64,000 nt of DNA from Acidobacteriota bacterium. Its GTDB lineage: Bacteria > Acidobacteriota > Terriglobia > Terriglobales > Acidobacteriaceae. Numbering within the stretch: position 1 is the stretch's first letter; each line of letters starts with the position of its first letter. The notes under the pieces are model-generated. The model did not search any database, was not told where the DNA came from, and saw nothing but the letters and a program-made list of their open reading frames with translations. Both the position numbers and the translations under genes were made by a program. Of the stretch, positions 1 to 8,814 are shown one piece after another. Where the stretch lies: contig JAFDVW010000009.1 of assembly GCA_018268755.1 (NCBI GenBank), positions 359,523 through 423,522 of the forward strand, in the 5' to 3' direction.

Positions 1-24
1 GCGCCACTTTCTCCGGTTCGGAGT

Positions 25-53
25 TTCCTGTTCTGTGGCCGGAATGATAGAAT
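25..53 (+). promoter_or_regulatory. Weak candidate promoter for tRNA-Asn
   Basis: The sequence shows TTCCTG (25-30), a 17-bp spacer and TAGAAT (48-53), which is a recognisable but imperfect sigma-70 arrangement 48 bp before the tRNA. Between it and the tRNA lies a 7-bp hairpin (73-79 with 84-90, CCTGTTG/CAACAGG) without a following T-run, so it may be part of the tRNA leader. No gene is seen in positions 1-100. Confidence 0.3.
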
Positions 54-99
54 GTTTCTCGTAACAGGTCCGGCCTGTTGGCTCCAACAGGCGTCCACA

Positions 100-176
<77 letters not shown>

Positions 177-400
177 TTTTTCAAGGGTCTAGCTCACCTC
201 GTGCGCTGCGTTTCCGGAAAAGCCAGTTCCGCTACTTTGCTGCTCGCAGTATTCCTCTCATCCGTAAACCCATCTCGGTAATGGTCGTCGTGATGCGGAT
301 GGGGGAAGGCCGCATCCGTTTTGGCAGCAGATCAAGGCGATGACATGGTGGGATTGGGCTGCACTCAAGCAGCCAGCTTTGGGTCCTGAGGAACGCGAAA

Positions 401-2287
401 TCAGTGTTGCGAGGGGAAATTCATGCGCCGTAACAAATCCTGAAAGCGGGGATCGGAGCGCAGAGGATCCAAGCGAGGCCACACTTTCAGCAATGCCAGC
501 CAGGCATCGTGCTCACGGTAGCCTTTCTCCAGCCAATACAAGGCTTGGTCTTTGTCGCCAAGGGCGGAATAGACCTCGGCCACGTACCCGGGTCTTACAT
601 AAGAATTGGAGGCTTGCAGCCGCCGCATCTCGGCACTTAACCGCTGGCGTGCTTCCGCCTTGCGCCCGGCCGACGCGCTGGCCGCGATCAGATCAAAGCG
701 TGACATCTGATAAGGGTCCTGGAAGCTGGCGATGGCTTTATCGAAATTCCCTTGCGCTTCATAAACAATGCCCACCCCGTAGAGGCCCATCTGGTCATCC
801 GGCTTGAGTTCCAGGATGCGGCGAAAGAGCTTGGCGGCCTCCTCATAATGGCGCGCGTGAAACTGCACCCGGCCCACGCGATACAGCACCACCGGCGAAA
901 ATGGATCGAGCTCCAGGGCTTTTTGGCCCAGCGCAACGGCTTCCTTGTCCTGCCCCCACATCGAACGAATAAACGCGTACTGATACAGGGCGACCACATA
1001 GCCCGGATTCAATTCGAGCGCCCGCTCAAACTCTCTCTGGGATCCCTCCCAGTCCCACTTGAGCGCTCGAATGTAGCCCAAGGCACTGTGCGCCTCTGCC
1101 AGGGAATCGTCGAGCGCGATGGCCTGTTGCGCCGCGGCTTCCGCCTTGCGGATGCCTTCGGAAGGCTCGATGTAGGCAAAACCTACAAGCTCAATGTAGG
1201 CATCCGCCAATCCGGCGTAGCCCCGCGCATAACCTGGATCGATCTGGTTGACTTCGCGGAAGCTTTCCGCGGCGCGATACAAGCCGTCCGGGGTGCGCTG
1301 GTTCCAGAAGGCGCGGCCGCGCAGGTAAATCTCGTGCGCCTGCGGATTCACCCGCTCGGCACTGGCCAGTTGCTGCGCCTCGGAGGCCCGGATCGTGACA
1401 TTGATCTCGCGCGAGATTTGCAGGGCCAATTCACGCTGCAAATTCAGCATGTCTGCCAGTTCGCGTTCGTAACTTTCTCCCCAGAGGTGGGCGTCGGACC
1501 TGGCATCGACCAGTTGGGCGGTCACGCGAATTCGATTGCCGGAGCGCACTACCGCGCCTTCCACAATCCCTCCCACCCCTAATTCCCGGGCAATCTCCGG
1601 TAGCGGCTTTTTCACGCCTTTGTACTGCATGACCGAGGTACGCGAAATCACCTTCAGGGCCTGGATCTTGGAGAGCTCCGTGATCAGCTCCTCGGTCATT
1701 CCATCGGCGAGATACTCCTGCGCAGGGTCGCCGGACATGTTGGTGAGGGGCAGGACCGCGATCGACGTGATCTTGGGAGTAGCGGCTGCAGTTGGGCCCG
1801 AAGATGCCCATCGTCCGTAAAGAACGACACTCGTCCCCAGGAGAATGGCCAGAAATACGACCACAGCCGCCGCCCGCCACCGGCGCGGCCAGGGGCGGGC
1901 CGCAGCTTCCCCCATATTTTGGATTCCGAAGACCTGTGCCTCAACTTCCACCGGCACGCCCAGCCGGTACCCGATCCGCGGCACGGTCACAATTACCGAG
2001 GTATTCTCTTCTCCCAGCGCTTTGCGGATTTTGGAGACCGCGGTGGCCACCGAAGACTCCACGACCGCCAGGCCCGGCCATACCCGCTCGACTAATTCCT
2101 CTTTAGTGACCACCTCTCCCGGCCGCAATAGGAGTTGGCGAAGCACTTCCAGGGGTTTGCTTTCCAATTCAACCGCCACTCCCCCCACCCGCAACTCCCG
2201 GCTCAATTCGGCGAATTCGCAGCCGGCAAAGCGCCAGACTCGTCCCTGGGCCCGGTCGGTCTCGGAAGTATGCGAGGTGGATGCCAT
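401..2287 (-). CDS. CadC/ToxR-like winged-helix regulator with TolB-like domain and TPR repeats
   Basis: About 628 residues. The N-terminus (about 10-105) is an OmpR/PhoB-type winged helix (LEVLRQLLLRPGEVVTKEEL and VSKIRKALGE are typical). It is followed by a single membrane helix (about 135-157), a TolB-like region (IAVLPLTNMSGDPAQEYLADG) and several TPR repeats up to the C-terminus. The layout is that of one-component membrane-anchored regulators that are very common in acidobacteria: a cytoplasmic DNA-binding head and a periplasmic sensor tail. The signal sensed cannot be read from sequence. Two starts are possible, GTG 2296 and ATG 2287; ATG was chosen. It is transcribed divergently from the exported protein at 2470, which could be a target. 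Confidence 0.85.
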   Translation of the reverse strand: MASTSHTSETDRAQGRVWRFAGCEFAELSRELRVGGVAVELESKPLEVLRQLLLRPGEVVTKEELVERVWPGLAVVESSVATAVSKIRKALGEENTSVIVTVPRIGYRLGVPVEVEAQVFGIQNMGEAAARPWPRRWRAAAVVVFLAILLGTSVVLYGRWASSGPTAAATPKITSIAVLPLTNMSGDPAQEYLADGMTEELITELSKIQALKVISRTSVMQYKGVKKPLPEIARELGVGGIVEGAVVRSGNRIRVTAQLVDARSDAHLWGESYERELADMLNLQRELALQISREINVTIRASEAQQLASAERVNPQAHEIYLRGRAFWNQRTPDGLYRAAESFREVNQIDPGYARGYAGLADAYIELVGFAYIEPSEGIRKAEAAAQQAIALDDSLAEAHSALGYIRALKWDWEGSQREFERALELNPGYVVALYQYAFIRSMWGQDKEAVALGQKALELDPFSPVVLYRVGRVQFHARHYEEAAKLFRRILELKPDDQMGLYGVGIVYEAQGNFDKAIASFQDPYQMSRFDLIAASASAGRKAEARQRLSAEMRRLQASNSYVRPGYVAEVYSALGDKDQALYWLEKGYREHDAWLALLKVWPRLDPLRSDPRFQDLLRRMNFPSQH

Positions 2288-2306
2288 GCAGCACACTATT
2301 TCAAGC

Positions 2307-2325
2307 TTCTTCAGAGTTCTTCAGA
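2307..2325. promoter_or_regulatory. Direct repeat upstream of the winged-helix regulator
   Basis: TTCTTCAGA occurs at 2307-2315 and again at 2317-2325, a 10-bp period, with a weaker third TTC at 2327. PhoB/OmpR-type winged helices bind tandem direct repeats spaced about one helical turn, so this is a candidate autoregulatory site in the divergent intergenic region 2288-2469. That it is bound is inference only. Confidence 0.3.
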
Positions 2326-2469
2326 CTTCCGTTAAGACCTGACCAGGAGAGGTGGTGTACTCTGCCCAGACTTTGAGGGCAGGTTTGCCATTTTCGCACA
2401 GCTGGGCTCGTCCCGAACGGGAATTCGTGGCCCGCCTACTTTCCCCTCAGCTATCTCAAAGGAGATCTC

Positions 2470-3216
2470 ATGAAGGTAGTATTGTCGCTGATTCTGTCGC
2501 TTGTTTTGACTTTCTCGAGCGTGGCGCAAGCCCTGGAGATACGCCAGTTCGACCGTATGTCCGACGACGACCAGATTGAATTCGTCGACCAGCTTGCCCA
2601 GAGCGTGCAGGACTCCGTCCAGGGAGAGCAATACGCCCGGGTCAAGCGTTTCTTCCAGCCCAAACAGCCGGGAGAAACCATCTCCGGTATGGGCCAGTTC
2701 GAGATGAATCTTTCGCTGGCGCGCATTGCCGACCTGGAAGCGGTGGCCAAGAACCCGAAGGCGCGGCGGCTGGAAGTGGAAGATGTGATGTATGTGACGA
2801 TGGAAAAAAATGGCATCCGCCTGCCCAAGAATTTCCGTCCGGCGGCCAGCCACTTCCAGGCCAAAAATCCTACCACCAAAAGGGTCATGACCCGGCAGGA
2901 TGCCGACAAGGCCCTGGCCGAGACCCAGGCTTGGGTCTCGCGCACCGTAGAAGCCTCCCACCGACCTCTACCGACCCAGGGAGCGGCGCTCTCGGACAAT
3001 GAGAAAGCGATCGCCTTTTTTGTCGCGCTGGCGGCCCTGGTCGCTGTTGCTCGCAGCGCCGGCGGATCCGATAACTCCAGCTCTTCCGGCAGTTCCTACG
3101 ATGATCACTCTAGCGATCCATGGTGGCAACAGAATGGCTACGCCACCTATCACGATGCGGTGAGGGCCGCGTGCCTGGGCTCCACGACCGCGGCCAACCC
3201 TACCTGGTGCGACTAA
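2470..3216 (+). CDS. Exported hypothetical protein with Gly/Ser-rich tail
   Basis: 248 residues; ATG with a good AAAGGAG site just upstream. Residues 1-21 form a signal peptide (MKVVLSLILSLVLTFSSVAQA). The mature part is mostly charged and helical to about residue 180. A hydrophobic segment follows (AIAFFVALAALVAVA, about 179-193), then a serine/glycine-rich linker and a C-terminus with two cysteines (about 237 and 247) ending in WCD. No family was recognised. The central hydrophobic stretch suggests anchoring in the inner membrane. The next gene starts 31 bp downstream in the same direction and may be co-transcribed. Confidence 0.75.
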   Translation: MKVVLSLILSLVLTFSSVAQALEIRQFDRMSDDDQIEFVDQLAQSVQDSVQGEQYARVKRFFQPKQPGETISGMGQFEMNLSLARIADLEAVAKNPKARRLEVEDVMYVTMEKNGIRLPKNFRPAASHFQAKNPTTKRVMTRQDADKALAETQAWVSRTVEASHRPLPTQGAALSDNEKAIAFFVALAALVAVARSAGGSDNSSSSGSSYDDHSSDPWWQQNGYATYHDAVRAACLGSTTAANPTWCD

Positions 3217-3247
3217 AGGACCCGTTGCAGGAAGCAGAGGAGGATTG

Positions 3248-6115
3248 ATGAGCCATAACCAAGGGGCGACCATTCGCCGACCTCATCCGGCTGCGCTGCC
3301 AACAGCGCTGCTGGCCGTGCTGTGGATTCCGCTTTTACACGTTCTGTCGCTTGCGGGCATGGCCGGCGAATCAACCTTCGGCGGCCGCGGCGGCACCTGG
3401 CACTATTACTGTTCCTCCAGCCAATCCCTGCCCACGATGTACTTCAGTAAGGCGTTCGACGTCACTTCGCCTCCCGGGACGCCGAATGTGGATCCAATGA
3501 AAATGGCCAACGCCTTTCAGAAATTCATAGCCGGAAAGTATGGCTACAAGGGTCCGCTCGTGGCCTGTTTCGGCGCCTACAAGGATTTGGCCGAGGTGCA
3601 GGCGGCGGAACGGCAGCGAATTTCCGATCTCCGTGTCGCCAAGAAATGGACCCTGATTGAAACCGGCTGGGTATACCGCTGGCCGGAGGCGGGCGCGAAC
3701 GTTTCGGAGCCGACCGCTGCCTCAAACTCGGCGCAGGCCGCGGGGGTCGCGGATACGCAGAATGTCGCCGCTGGCCCAACGGGTGATGCTGAGGCTGCAC
3801 CCGCACCGGCACAAAGTTCGGCAGATCAGATCTCGCAGAATCAAGCTCCACAAAACCAGACTCAACAAAGTCCGGGCACAGATCTGGCCGGAACAGAAGT
3901 CTTCGTAAGAATGGCCGAACTGGTGGATTCCAGCCAGGGCGGCATGGGCCGCCAATATCGAGGGGTAGTCACAAAATCCGCCAATGGGGGGAATGGCGCC
4001 GCCGTCCCCAACGGAACCGTCGCCATGCTCACGCTGACCCGGAACCAGGCGGGTTGGGCGGCGCAGCTCAACACGCTATTGATCAAAGGGCAGATGGTGT
4101 CCGTCTCCAGCGGCCCGGCCACGGTTGCCGGAGGAGTGCAAAGCGCTGCCACAAACGCGGTGAACACCGTCACCTCAATCTTTGGATCGTTTGGGCACAA
4201 GTCGAACAACGCGGCTTCCGCAGCCCAGGCCGCTATTTCCGGGCAGCGCATCTTTCTACCCCCCGGCACGCAATTGCGTTTTGTCCTGAATGGCGTCTCC
4301 GCTTCCAGCGGAGCATTCACGCCGGGCGCGGCCACTTCTGCCGCCGGCCTGCACCCCACGAATGGGCCAGGCGCTGTTTCCACTCCGCTGCCCGGCGGCG
4401 CGCTCCATGCCAAAATTCAGGAGACGCGTCTAGGCCCCAGCATGCAGGCGGGTATGTTTGTCATAAGTCCTGACGGCGGTCATTATGCGGCCTTTGCCAT
4501 GCATGGAAGCCGCGAGGTCATTGTCGTCGACGGGACCGACGGCCCGGAGTTCGACCACGCCGCCCATGCTTACAGCGTGGGTGCGATCGATGTGTCGTTC
4601 AGCGCGGATGGCAGACGTTCCGCCTACATCGCGCAGAGCGGAGACGAACTTGTTGTCGTGGTGGATAACAAGTCCCGCGGCGTCATCGTCTCCAACCGGG
4701 GCGCCATCGTTCCCGCTATCGATTCTTCTCATAATTACCCTCCCTATCAGGGAATCCTCGTGCCCGGGCATCAGGTCCTCATCAGCCCCAGCGGGGCTCA
4801 CTTTGCTTGCATCGGCCACCCCTCGGCCAACGTGATGAATATGTATCTCGACGGAGTCAAAGGCCCGGATCTCGAGTCCATCGATCTGAAGCAAGTCGCC
4901 TTCGTCAATGATCATCTGGTCTACGCCGCCGTAACCCCGGACCAGGTATCTCATCTTGTTGTCGATAACAAGATCGGGCCCGCATATGCTTCCTTGACTT
5001 CCCTCCGGGTAAGTGACGACGGCAAACACTATGCCTTCATCGCTGCCACTAAAGGCGGCTGGATGGTCGTCGTGGATGGTGTGCCGGGCACGCCGCGGGC
5101 GTTTGCCGGCAACGGTCTCCACGATATGATCCTGTCCCCCAACGGACGGGTGGCTTTTGTCGGCGACGTGCACCTGGGCGGCCGGGTCGAGAACATCACT
5201 CAGGCCCTTTTTGTGGATGACCGCGAAATCTCGCGCGAGATCAAACCTTTTGCCACACGCGATAGATGGGATGTGTACCGTTCCTCGATCTACGCTGTGT
5301 TCAGCCCGGATGGCAAGAGGTTCGCCTATAGCAAGACGGTCCCCGGCGGCGTTGCCGCCGTGATCGACGGAACGGTGGGCCGTGCCTATGACGGACTGGG
5401 CGTCATCAAATTCAGCCCAGATTCGCGGCATGCCTATTTCGTGGGAGTGCGCGGCCAGAATTTTGTCGTCGTCGACGGGCGGGAGATGCCCGGAATCAAC
5501 CGCCTGGACAATTTTGTGTTCAGCAATGAGGGCGGCCGCTTTGCCTACGAAGCCTATGCCGCCGACGGTTTTCACGTAGTTGTGGATGGCAAAGACAGTT
5601 CCAAGTTCTACAACATCATCCCCCATTCGCTTAACTTCAGCCCTGACAGCAAACACTATGTCTACGCGGGCTGCACGAATTACCTGAAATGCCAGCTCGT
5701 ACAGGATGGCAATGTCACCAACGTGCCTGGGCTCTCTGAATTTCCCACCCGAACCTTCCGCCCCAGTTATATCTTTCCACCCGTCTTCTTCAGCCCGGAT
5801 AGCGCGCGCATCGCCTACGCGTACCCCAGAGCCGACGGCACCAGCGGCAATGTCTGGTTTATCAATGGACAGGAAATCACCCACGGCAGCAGCTTCGAGT
5901 TCCCCGCCTTCAGCCCCAACAGCAAGCACTTCGTCGCATTCAGCTGGAACGGCAAAGCCTACGCGTTGATCGCCAACGGGAAGGCCGGACCCGCTTACGA
6001 GGACATTCCCGAGACCAACCTGAATGTCGCGCGCTTCGAGGAAGCGCACCTCTACCGTTTTCTGGGAGTGAAAGAAGGCGCGGTATATAGAGTCACGGTA
6101 GATTTGGGGGAATAG
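3248..6115 (+). CDS. Large exported beta-propeller-like (PD40/WD40-like) protein
   Basis: About 955 residues. ATG 3248 has AGGAGG at 3238-3243; a TTG at 3245 would be too close to that site. A hydrophobic N-terminal segment (about 20-40) suggests export or anchoring. The first third has a short cysteine-containing domain and an Ala/Gln/Pro-rich linker (about 160-220). From about residue 400 to the end there are repeats of the type SPDGKHYAF followed by VVDG, each ending in GPxY/GPEF-like turns, as in TolB/PD40 propellers. I count roughly ten such units, enough for one or two propellers. A role as a cell-surface or periplasmic binding scaffold is inference. No enzymatic motif was seen. Confidence 0.75.
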   Translation: MSHNQGATIRRPHPAALPTALLAVLWIPLLHVLSLAGMAGESTFGGRGGTWHYYCSSSQSLPTMYFSKAFDVTSPPGTPNVDPMKMANAFQKFIAGKYGYKGPLVACFGAYKDLAEVQAAERQRISDLRVAKKWTLIETGWVYRWPEAGANVSEPTAASNSAQAAGVADTQNVAAGPTGDAEAAPAPAQSSADQISQNQAPQNQTQQSPGTDLAGTEVFVRMAELVDSSQGGMGRQYRGVVTKSANGGNGAAVPNGTVAMLTLTRNQAGWAAQLNTLLIKGQMVSVSSGPATVAGGVQSAATNAVNTVTSIFGSFGHKSNNAASAAQAAISGQRIFLPPGTQLRFVLNGVSASSGAFTPGAATSAAGLHPTNGPGAVSTPLPGGALHAKIQETRLGPSMQAGMFVISPDGGHYAAFAMHGSREVIVVDGTDGPEFDHAAHAYSVGAIDVSFSADGRRSAYIAQSGDELVVVVDNKSRGVIVSNRGAIVPAIDSSHNYPPYQGILVPGHQVLISPSGAHFACIGHPSANVMNMYLDGVKGPDLESIDLKQVAFVNDHLVYAAVTPDQVSHLVVDNKIGPAYASLTSLRVSDDGKHYAFIAATKGGWMVVVDGVPGTPRAFAGNGLHDMILSPNGRVAFVGDVHLGGRVENITQALFVDDREISREIKPFATRDRWDVYRSSIYAVFSPDGKRFAYSKTVPGGVAAVIDGTVGRAYDGLGVIKFSPDSRHAYFVGVRGQNFVVVDGREMPGINRLDNFVFSNEGGRFAYEAYAADGFHVVVDGKDSSKFYNIIPHSLNFSPDSKHYVYAGCTNYLKCQLVQDGNVTNVPGLSEFPTRTFRPSYIFPPVFFSPDSARIAYAYPRADGTSGNVWFINGQEITHGSSFEFPAFSPNSKHFVAFSWNGKAYALIANGKAGPAYEDIPETNLNVARFEEAHLYRFLGVKEGAVYRVTVDLGE

Positions 6116-6327
6116 GGCAGGTTCCCCGGGCGGGGCAAAAGCGGTGCGCTATCTCCAGGCACGAGCCGGTGGCTGACCGGCGAGTGTCCAATTCGTCGTG
6201 ATCGCGGGGTTGCCCAAAGTCCCGGAGAACTCCGAGGGGACCGTTTCTCACCTTTTTCGAACTGGTCCGTCCAAGGCAAGTAGTCCTCAGTGGCCTATTC
6301 TGCTACCCTAAAAATCTCGTCTGGTAA

Positions 6328-8487
6328 ATGAGGTGTCGCATGTCAGGAGGCCGGGGTTTGCTCTGGATTGCTGCTTCTTTTTTTCTCTTGTCCATGGTTG
6401 TGCTGGCGGAAAGCTCGCCCTCAGCGCCCGCGCCCAAGTCGCCGCCCGTGGCCAAGGTTGACCCGGTCCAGGAGACCGTTCAAGGCCACAAGATTGTGGA
6501 CCCCTATCGCTGGCTGGAGAACGGAAACAGCCCGGAAACGCAGCAGTTTGTGGAACAGGAACTGGCGTATACCCGCAGCCTGCTGGATCCCCTGCCGGGC
6601 CGTGACAAAATCCAGCGGCGGCTCACCGAAATGCTTTCCATCGGCACCCTGGGCACACCGCAGATGGGGGGCCCCTACTACTTTTATACCCGGCGCGAGG
6701 GCACGCAGAATCAGCCCATCCTTTTTGTGCGCGAGGGCGTGCACGGCAAAGACCGCGTTCTGCTGGACGTCAACAAGCTCTCGGCGGATGGAACGGTCGC
6801 GCTGGATTGGTGGTTTACCTCCACCCAGGGCAAGTATGTGGCGTATGGCGTCTCTGCCGGGGGTTCCGAGGAGAGCACGCTGCATCTGATTGAAGTCGCG
6901 ACCGGCAAGCAACTGCCCGATGTAATCGACCGCACACGCTTCTCTTCCATCACCTGGAAGAAGGACGACTCGGCCTTTTACTACACCCGCCACCCCAAGA
7001 AGGGCGATGTGCCGGAGGGCGAAGAGGTCTATCACGTCAAGGTGTACTACCACGTGCTGGGCACCGATCCGGAGAAGGACCCGTTGGTGTTCGGAGACGG
7101 GCTGAACCCGCAGGATATTCCCGGGGTGCAGTTAGCGGACGACGATGACAGCCTGCTACTGATCGCTGTCAGCCAAGGCTGGACTAAGAGCGAGATGTAT
7201 GTAGCCGACCTGAAAAAAGGGGCGGCCCCGCTGAAGATCACCACCGGCAAAGACTTTCTCTACGACGGGGAAATTTTTCAGGGGAAGCTTTACATCACGA
7301 CCAACGAGGACGCGCCGAACTTCCGCATGTTCGTGACCGATGTGGCGCATCCGCAGCGGGAAAACTGGAAAGAACTCATCCCGCAGGGCGACGCCGTGCT
7401 GCAGAGCGCCGGCGTGAGTGGCGGCAAACTGCTGGCCTTCTATGAAAAGAACGTCAGTTCCCTGCTCAAACTTTTTTCCATCGACGGCAAATTTTTACGC
7501 GACGTTCCACTGCCTGGCATCGGCACCATCGCGGGCATCGGATCGAAATGGGACCGCGACGAAGTTTTCTTTGGTTTTCAGTCGTTCACCATACCCCCGT
7601 CGATCTACCACTTCCAGCTGGCGGGAGGAGAGGCCGAGCTGTGGGACAAAGTGAGCGCGCCGATTGATCCGTCAGCCTATGAGGTGAAGCAACTGTGGTT
7701 CACCTCCAAAGACGGGACCAAAGTTCCCATGTTCGTGTTCCACAAGAAAGGGCTGGTCCTGAACGGCAAAAACCCGACGCTGCTGACGGGATACGGCGGC
7801 TTCAACGTCAGCCTCACGCCCACCTTTGTCGGCGGACGCTATGTGTGGCTGGAGCATGGCGGCGTCTTTGCCGTGGCCAACCTGCGGGGTGGGGCCGAGT
7901 TCGGCGAGGACTGGCATCGCGGCGGCATGCTGGACAAGAAGCAGAACGTGTTTGACGACTTCATTGCCGCTTCGGAGTTTCTCATCGCGCAGAAGTACAC
8001 GGACAAAGACCATCTCGCCATTCAAGGCGGCTCCAACGGCGGCTTATTGATGGGGGCCATGATCACGCAGCGTCCCGACCTGTTCCGCGCCGTGGTGTGC
8101 CAGGTGCCTCTGCTTGACATGCTGCGCTATCAGAATTTCCTGATCGCCAAGCTCTGGATCCCGGAATATGGCTCGGCCGATGACCCCAAGCAGTTCGAAT
8201 GGCTCTATGCCTACTCTCCTTATCATCATGTGAAGGCCGGAGCAGAATACCCCGCCATCCTCTTTATGACCGCCGAAAGCGACACCCGGGTCGATCCCAT
8301 GCACGCCAAGAAAATGACCGCGCTCATGCAGGCCCAGGCCTCCAATGGCCAGAGTCACCAACGGCCCATTTTGTTGCGAATTGAGACAAAGGCCGGCCAT
8401 GGTGCGGGCAAGCCGGTCGCCAAGCAAATCGAGGAAGGCGTAGACGTCTACTCCTTTCTTTTCTGGCAGTTGGGAGTGAACCCGTAA
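6328..8487 (+). CDS. Prolyl oligopeptidase family serine peptidase (S9A)
   Basis: 719 residues, the usual length for the family, preceded by a signal-like segment (hydrophobic residues about 10-27), so it probably acts in the periplasm or outside. The N-terminal part matches the propeller domain of prolyl oligopeptidase (DPYRWLEN near residue 60). The C-terminal alpha/beta-hydrolase domain carries the nucleophile motif GGSNGGLL, the Asp in SDTRVDPMHA and the His in KAGHGAGK. These give a complete catalytic triad for cleavage after proline in short peptides. Start at ATG 6328 or the in-frame ATG 6340. It is a single gene, with about 210 bp of unassigned sequence before it. Confidence 0.93.
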   Translation: MRCRMSGGRGLLWIAASFFLLSMVVLAESSPSAPAPKSPPVAKVDPVQETVQGHKIVDPYRWLENGNSPETQQFVEQELAYTRSLLDPLPGRDKIQRRLTEMLSIGTLGTPQMGGPYYFYTRREGTQNQPILFVREGVHGKDRVLLDVNKLSADGTVALDWWFTSTQGKYVAYGVSAGGSEESTLHLIEVATGKQLPDVIDRTRFSSITWKKDDSAFYYTRHPKKGDVPEGEEVYHVKVYYHVLGTDPEKDPLVFGDGLNPQDIPGVQLADDDDSLLLIAVSQGWTKSEMYVADLKKGAAPLKITTGKDFLYDGEIFQGKLYITTNEDAPNFRMFVTDVAHPQRENWKELIPQGDAVLQSAGVSGGKLLAFYEKNVSSLLKLFSIDGKFLRDVPLPGIGTIAGIGSKWDRDEVFFGFQSFTIPPSIYHFQLAGGEAELWDKVSAPIDPSAYEVKQLWFTSKDGTKVPMFVFHKKGLVLNGKNPTLLTGYGGFNVSLTPTFVGGRYVWLEHGGVFAVANLRGGAEFGEDWHRGGMLDKKQNVFDDFIAASEFLIAQKYTDKDHLAIQGGSNGGLLMGAMITQRPDLFRAVVCQVPLLDMLRYQNFLIAKLWIPEYGSADDPKQFEWLYAYSPYHHVKAGAEYPAILFMTAESDTRVDPMHAKKMTALMQAQASNGQSHQRPILLRIETKAGHGAGKPVAKQIEEGVDVYSFLFWQLGVNP

Positions 8488-8547
8488 AAACGCCCGGTTA
8501 CGGCGAAACAGTAAAATAACGATTTTTTACCCTCTCTTTTTGAGGGT

Positions 8548-8576
8548 TTGACCTGCCTTAGTTCCCGTGCTATAAA
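8548..8576 (+). promoter_or_regulatory. Sigma-70-type promoter of the pyrophosphatase gene
   Basis: TTGACC at 8548-8553 and TATAAA at 8571-8576 are separated by exactly 17 bp. The start of transcription would lie near 8583, giving a leader of about 230 nt before hppA. This is the only clear promoter in the 327-bp gap 8488-8814. Confidence 0.65.
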
Positions 8577-8580
8577 AGCC

Positions 8581-8646
8581 AGTTTTGTGTTCGTGTGGGA
8601 CCGGAGCCTCGGCTTCGGCCACCCCACGCTCGGACGGGCGCAAAAC
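8581..8646 (+). other. Structured leader RNA candidate upstream of hppA
   Basis: Within the long leader, 8582-8589 pairs with 8639-8646 (8 bp with one GU). 8593-8599 pairs with 8623-8629 (7 bp with one GU), and a GGC-TTCG-GCC tetraloop hairpin sits inside (8611-8620). The remaining leader to 8814 is GC-rich and ends in a GGAGG ribosome site. No known riboswitch class was recognised. It could be a regulatory leader or simply a stable 5' end. Confidence 0.4.
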
Positions 8647-8814
8647 ACTCCGACGCGGCCAAGCTCAGCACTCCTGTTCAAGTCGTGTAGTGGAAGCGTG
8701 ATCGGAAGTCCAGCGATACGCTCCCGTGCCCTCGCAATCCGGGGCGGGGGGTTCGCGGTGGAATTTAGAACCTGATGAGCATTTCATTCGTTTCTTGTTT
8801 CCGGAGGATTTCCC

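Noticed and set aside
8529..8549. Short hairpin (ACCCTC/GAGGGT) after the prolyl oligopeptidase gene as a terminator
   Set aside because: The stem is only 6 bp and is followed by three T; it overlaps the -35 region of the hppA promoter.
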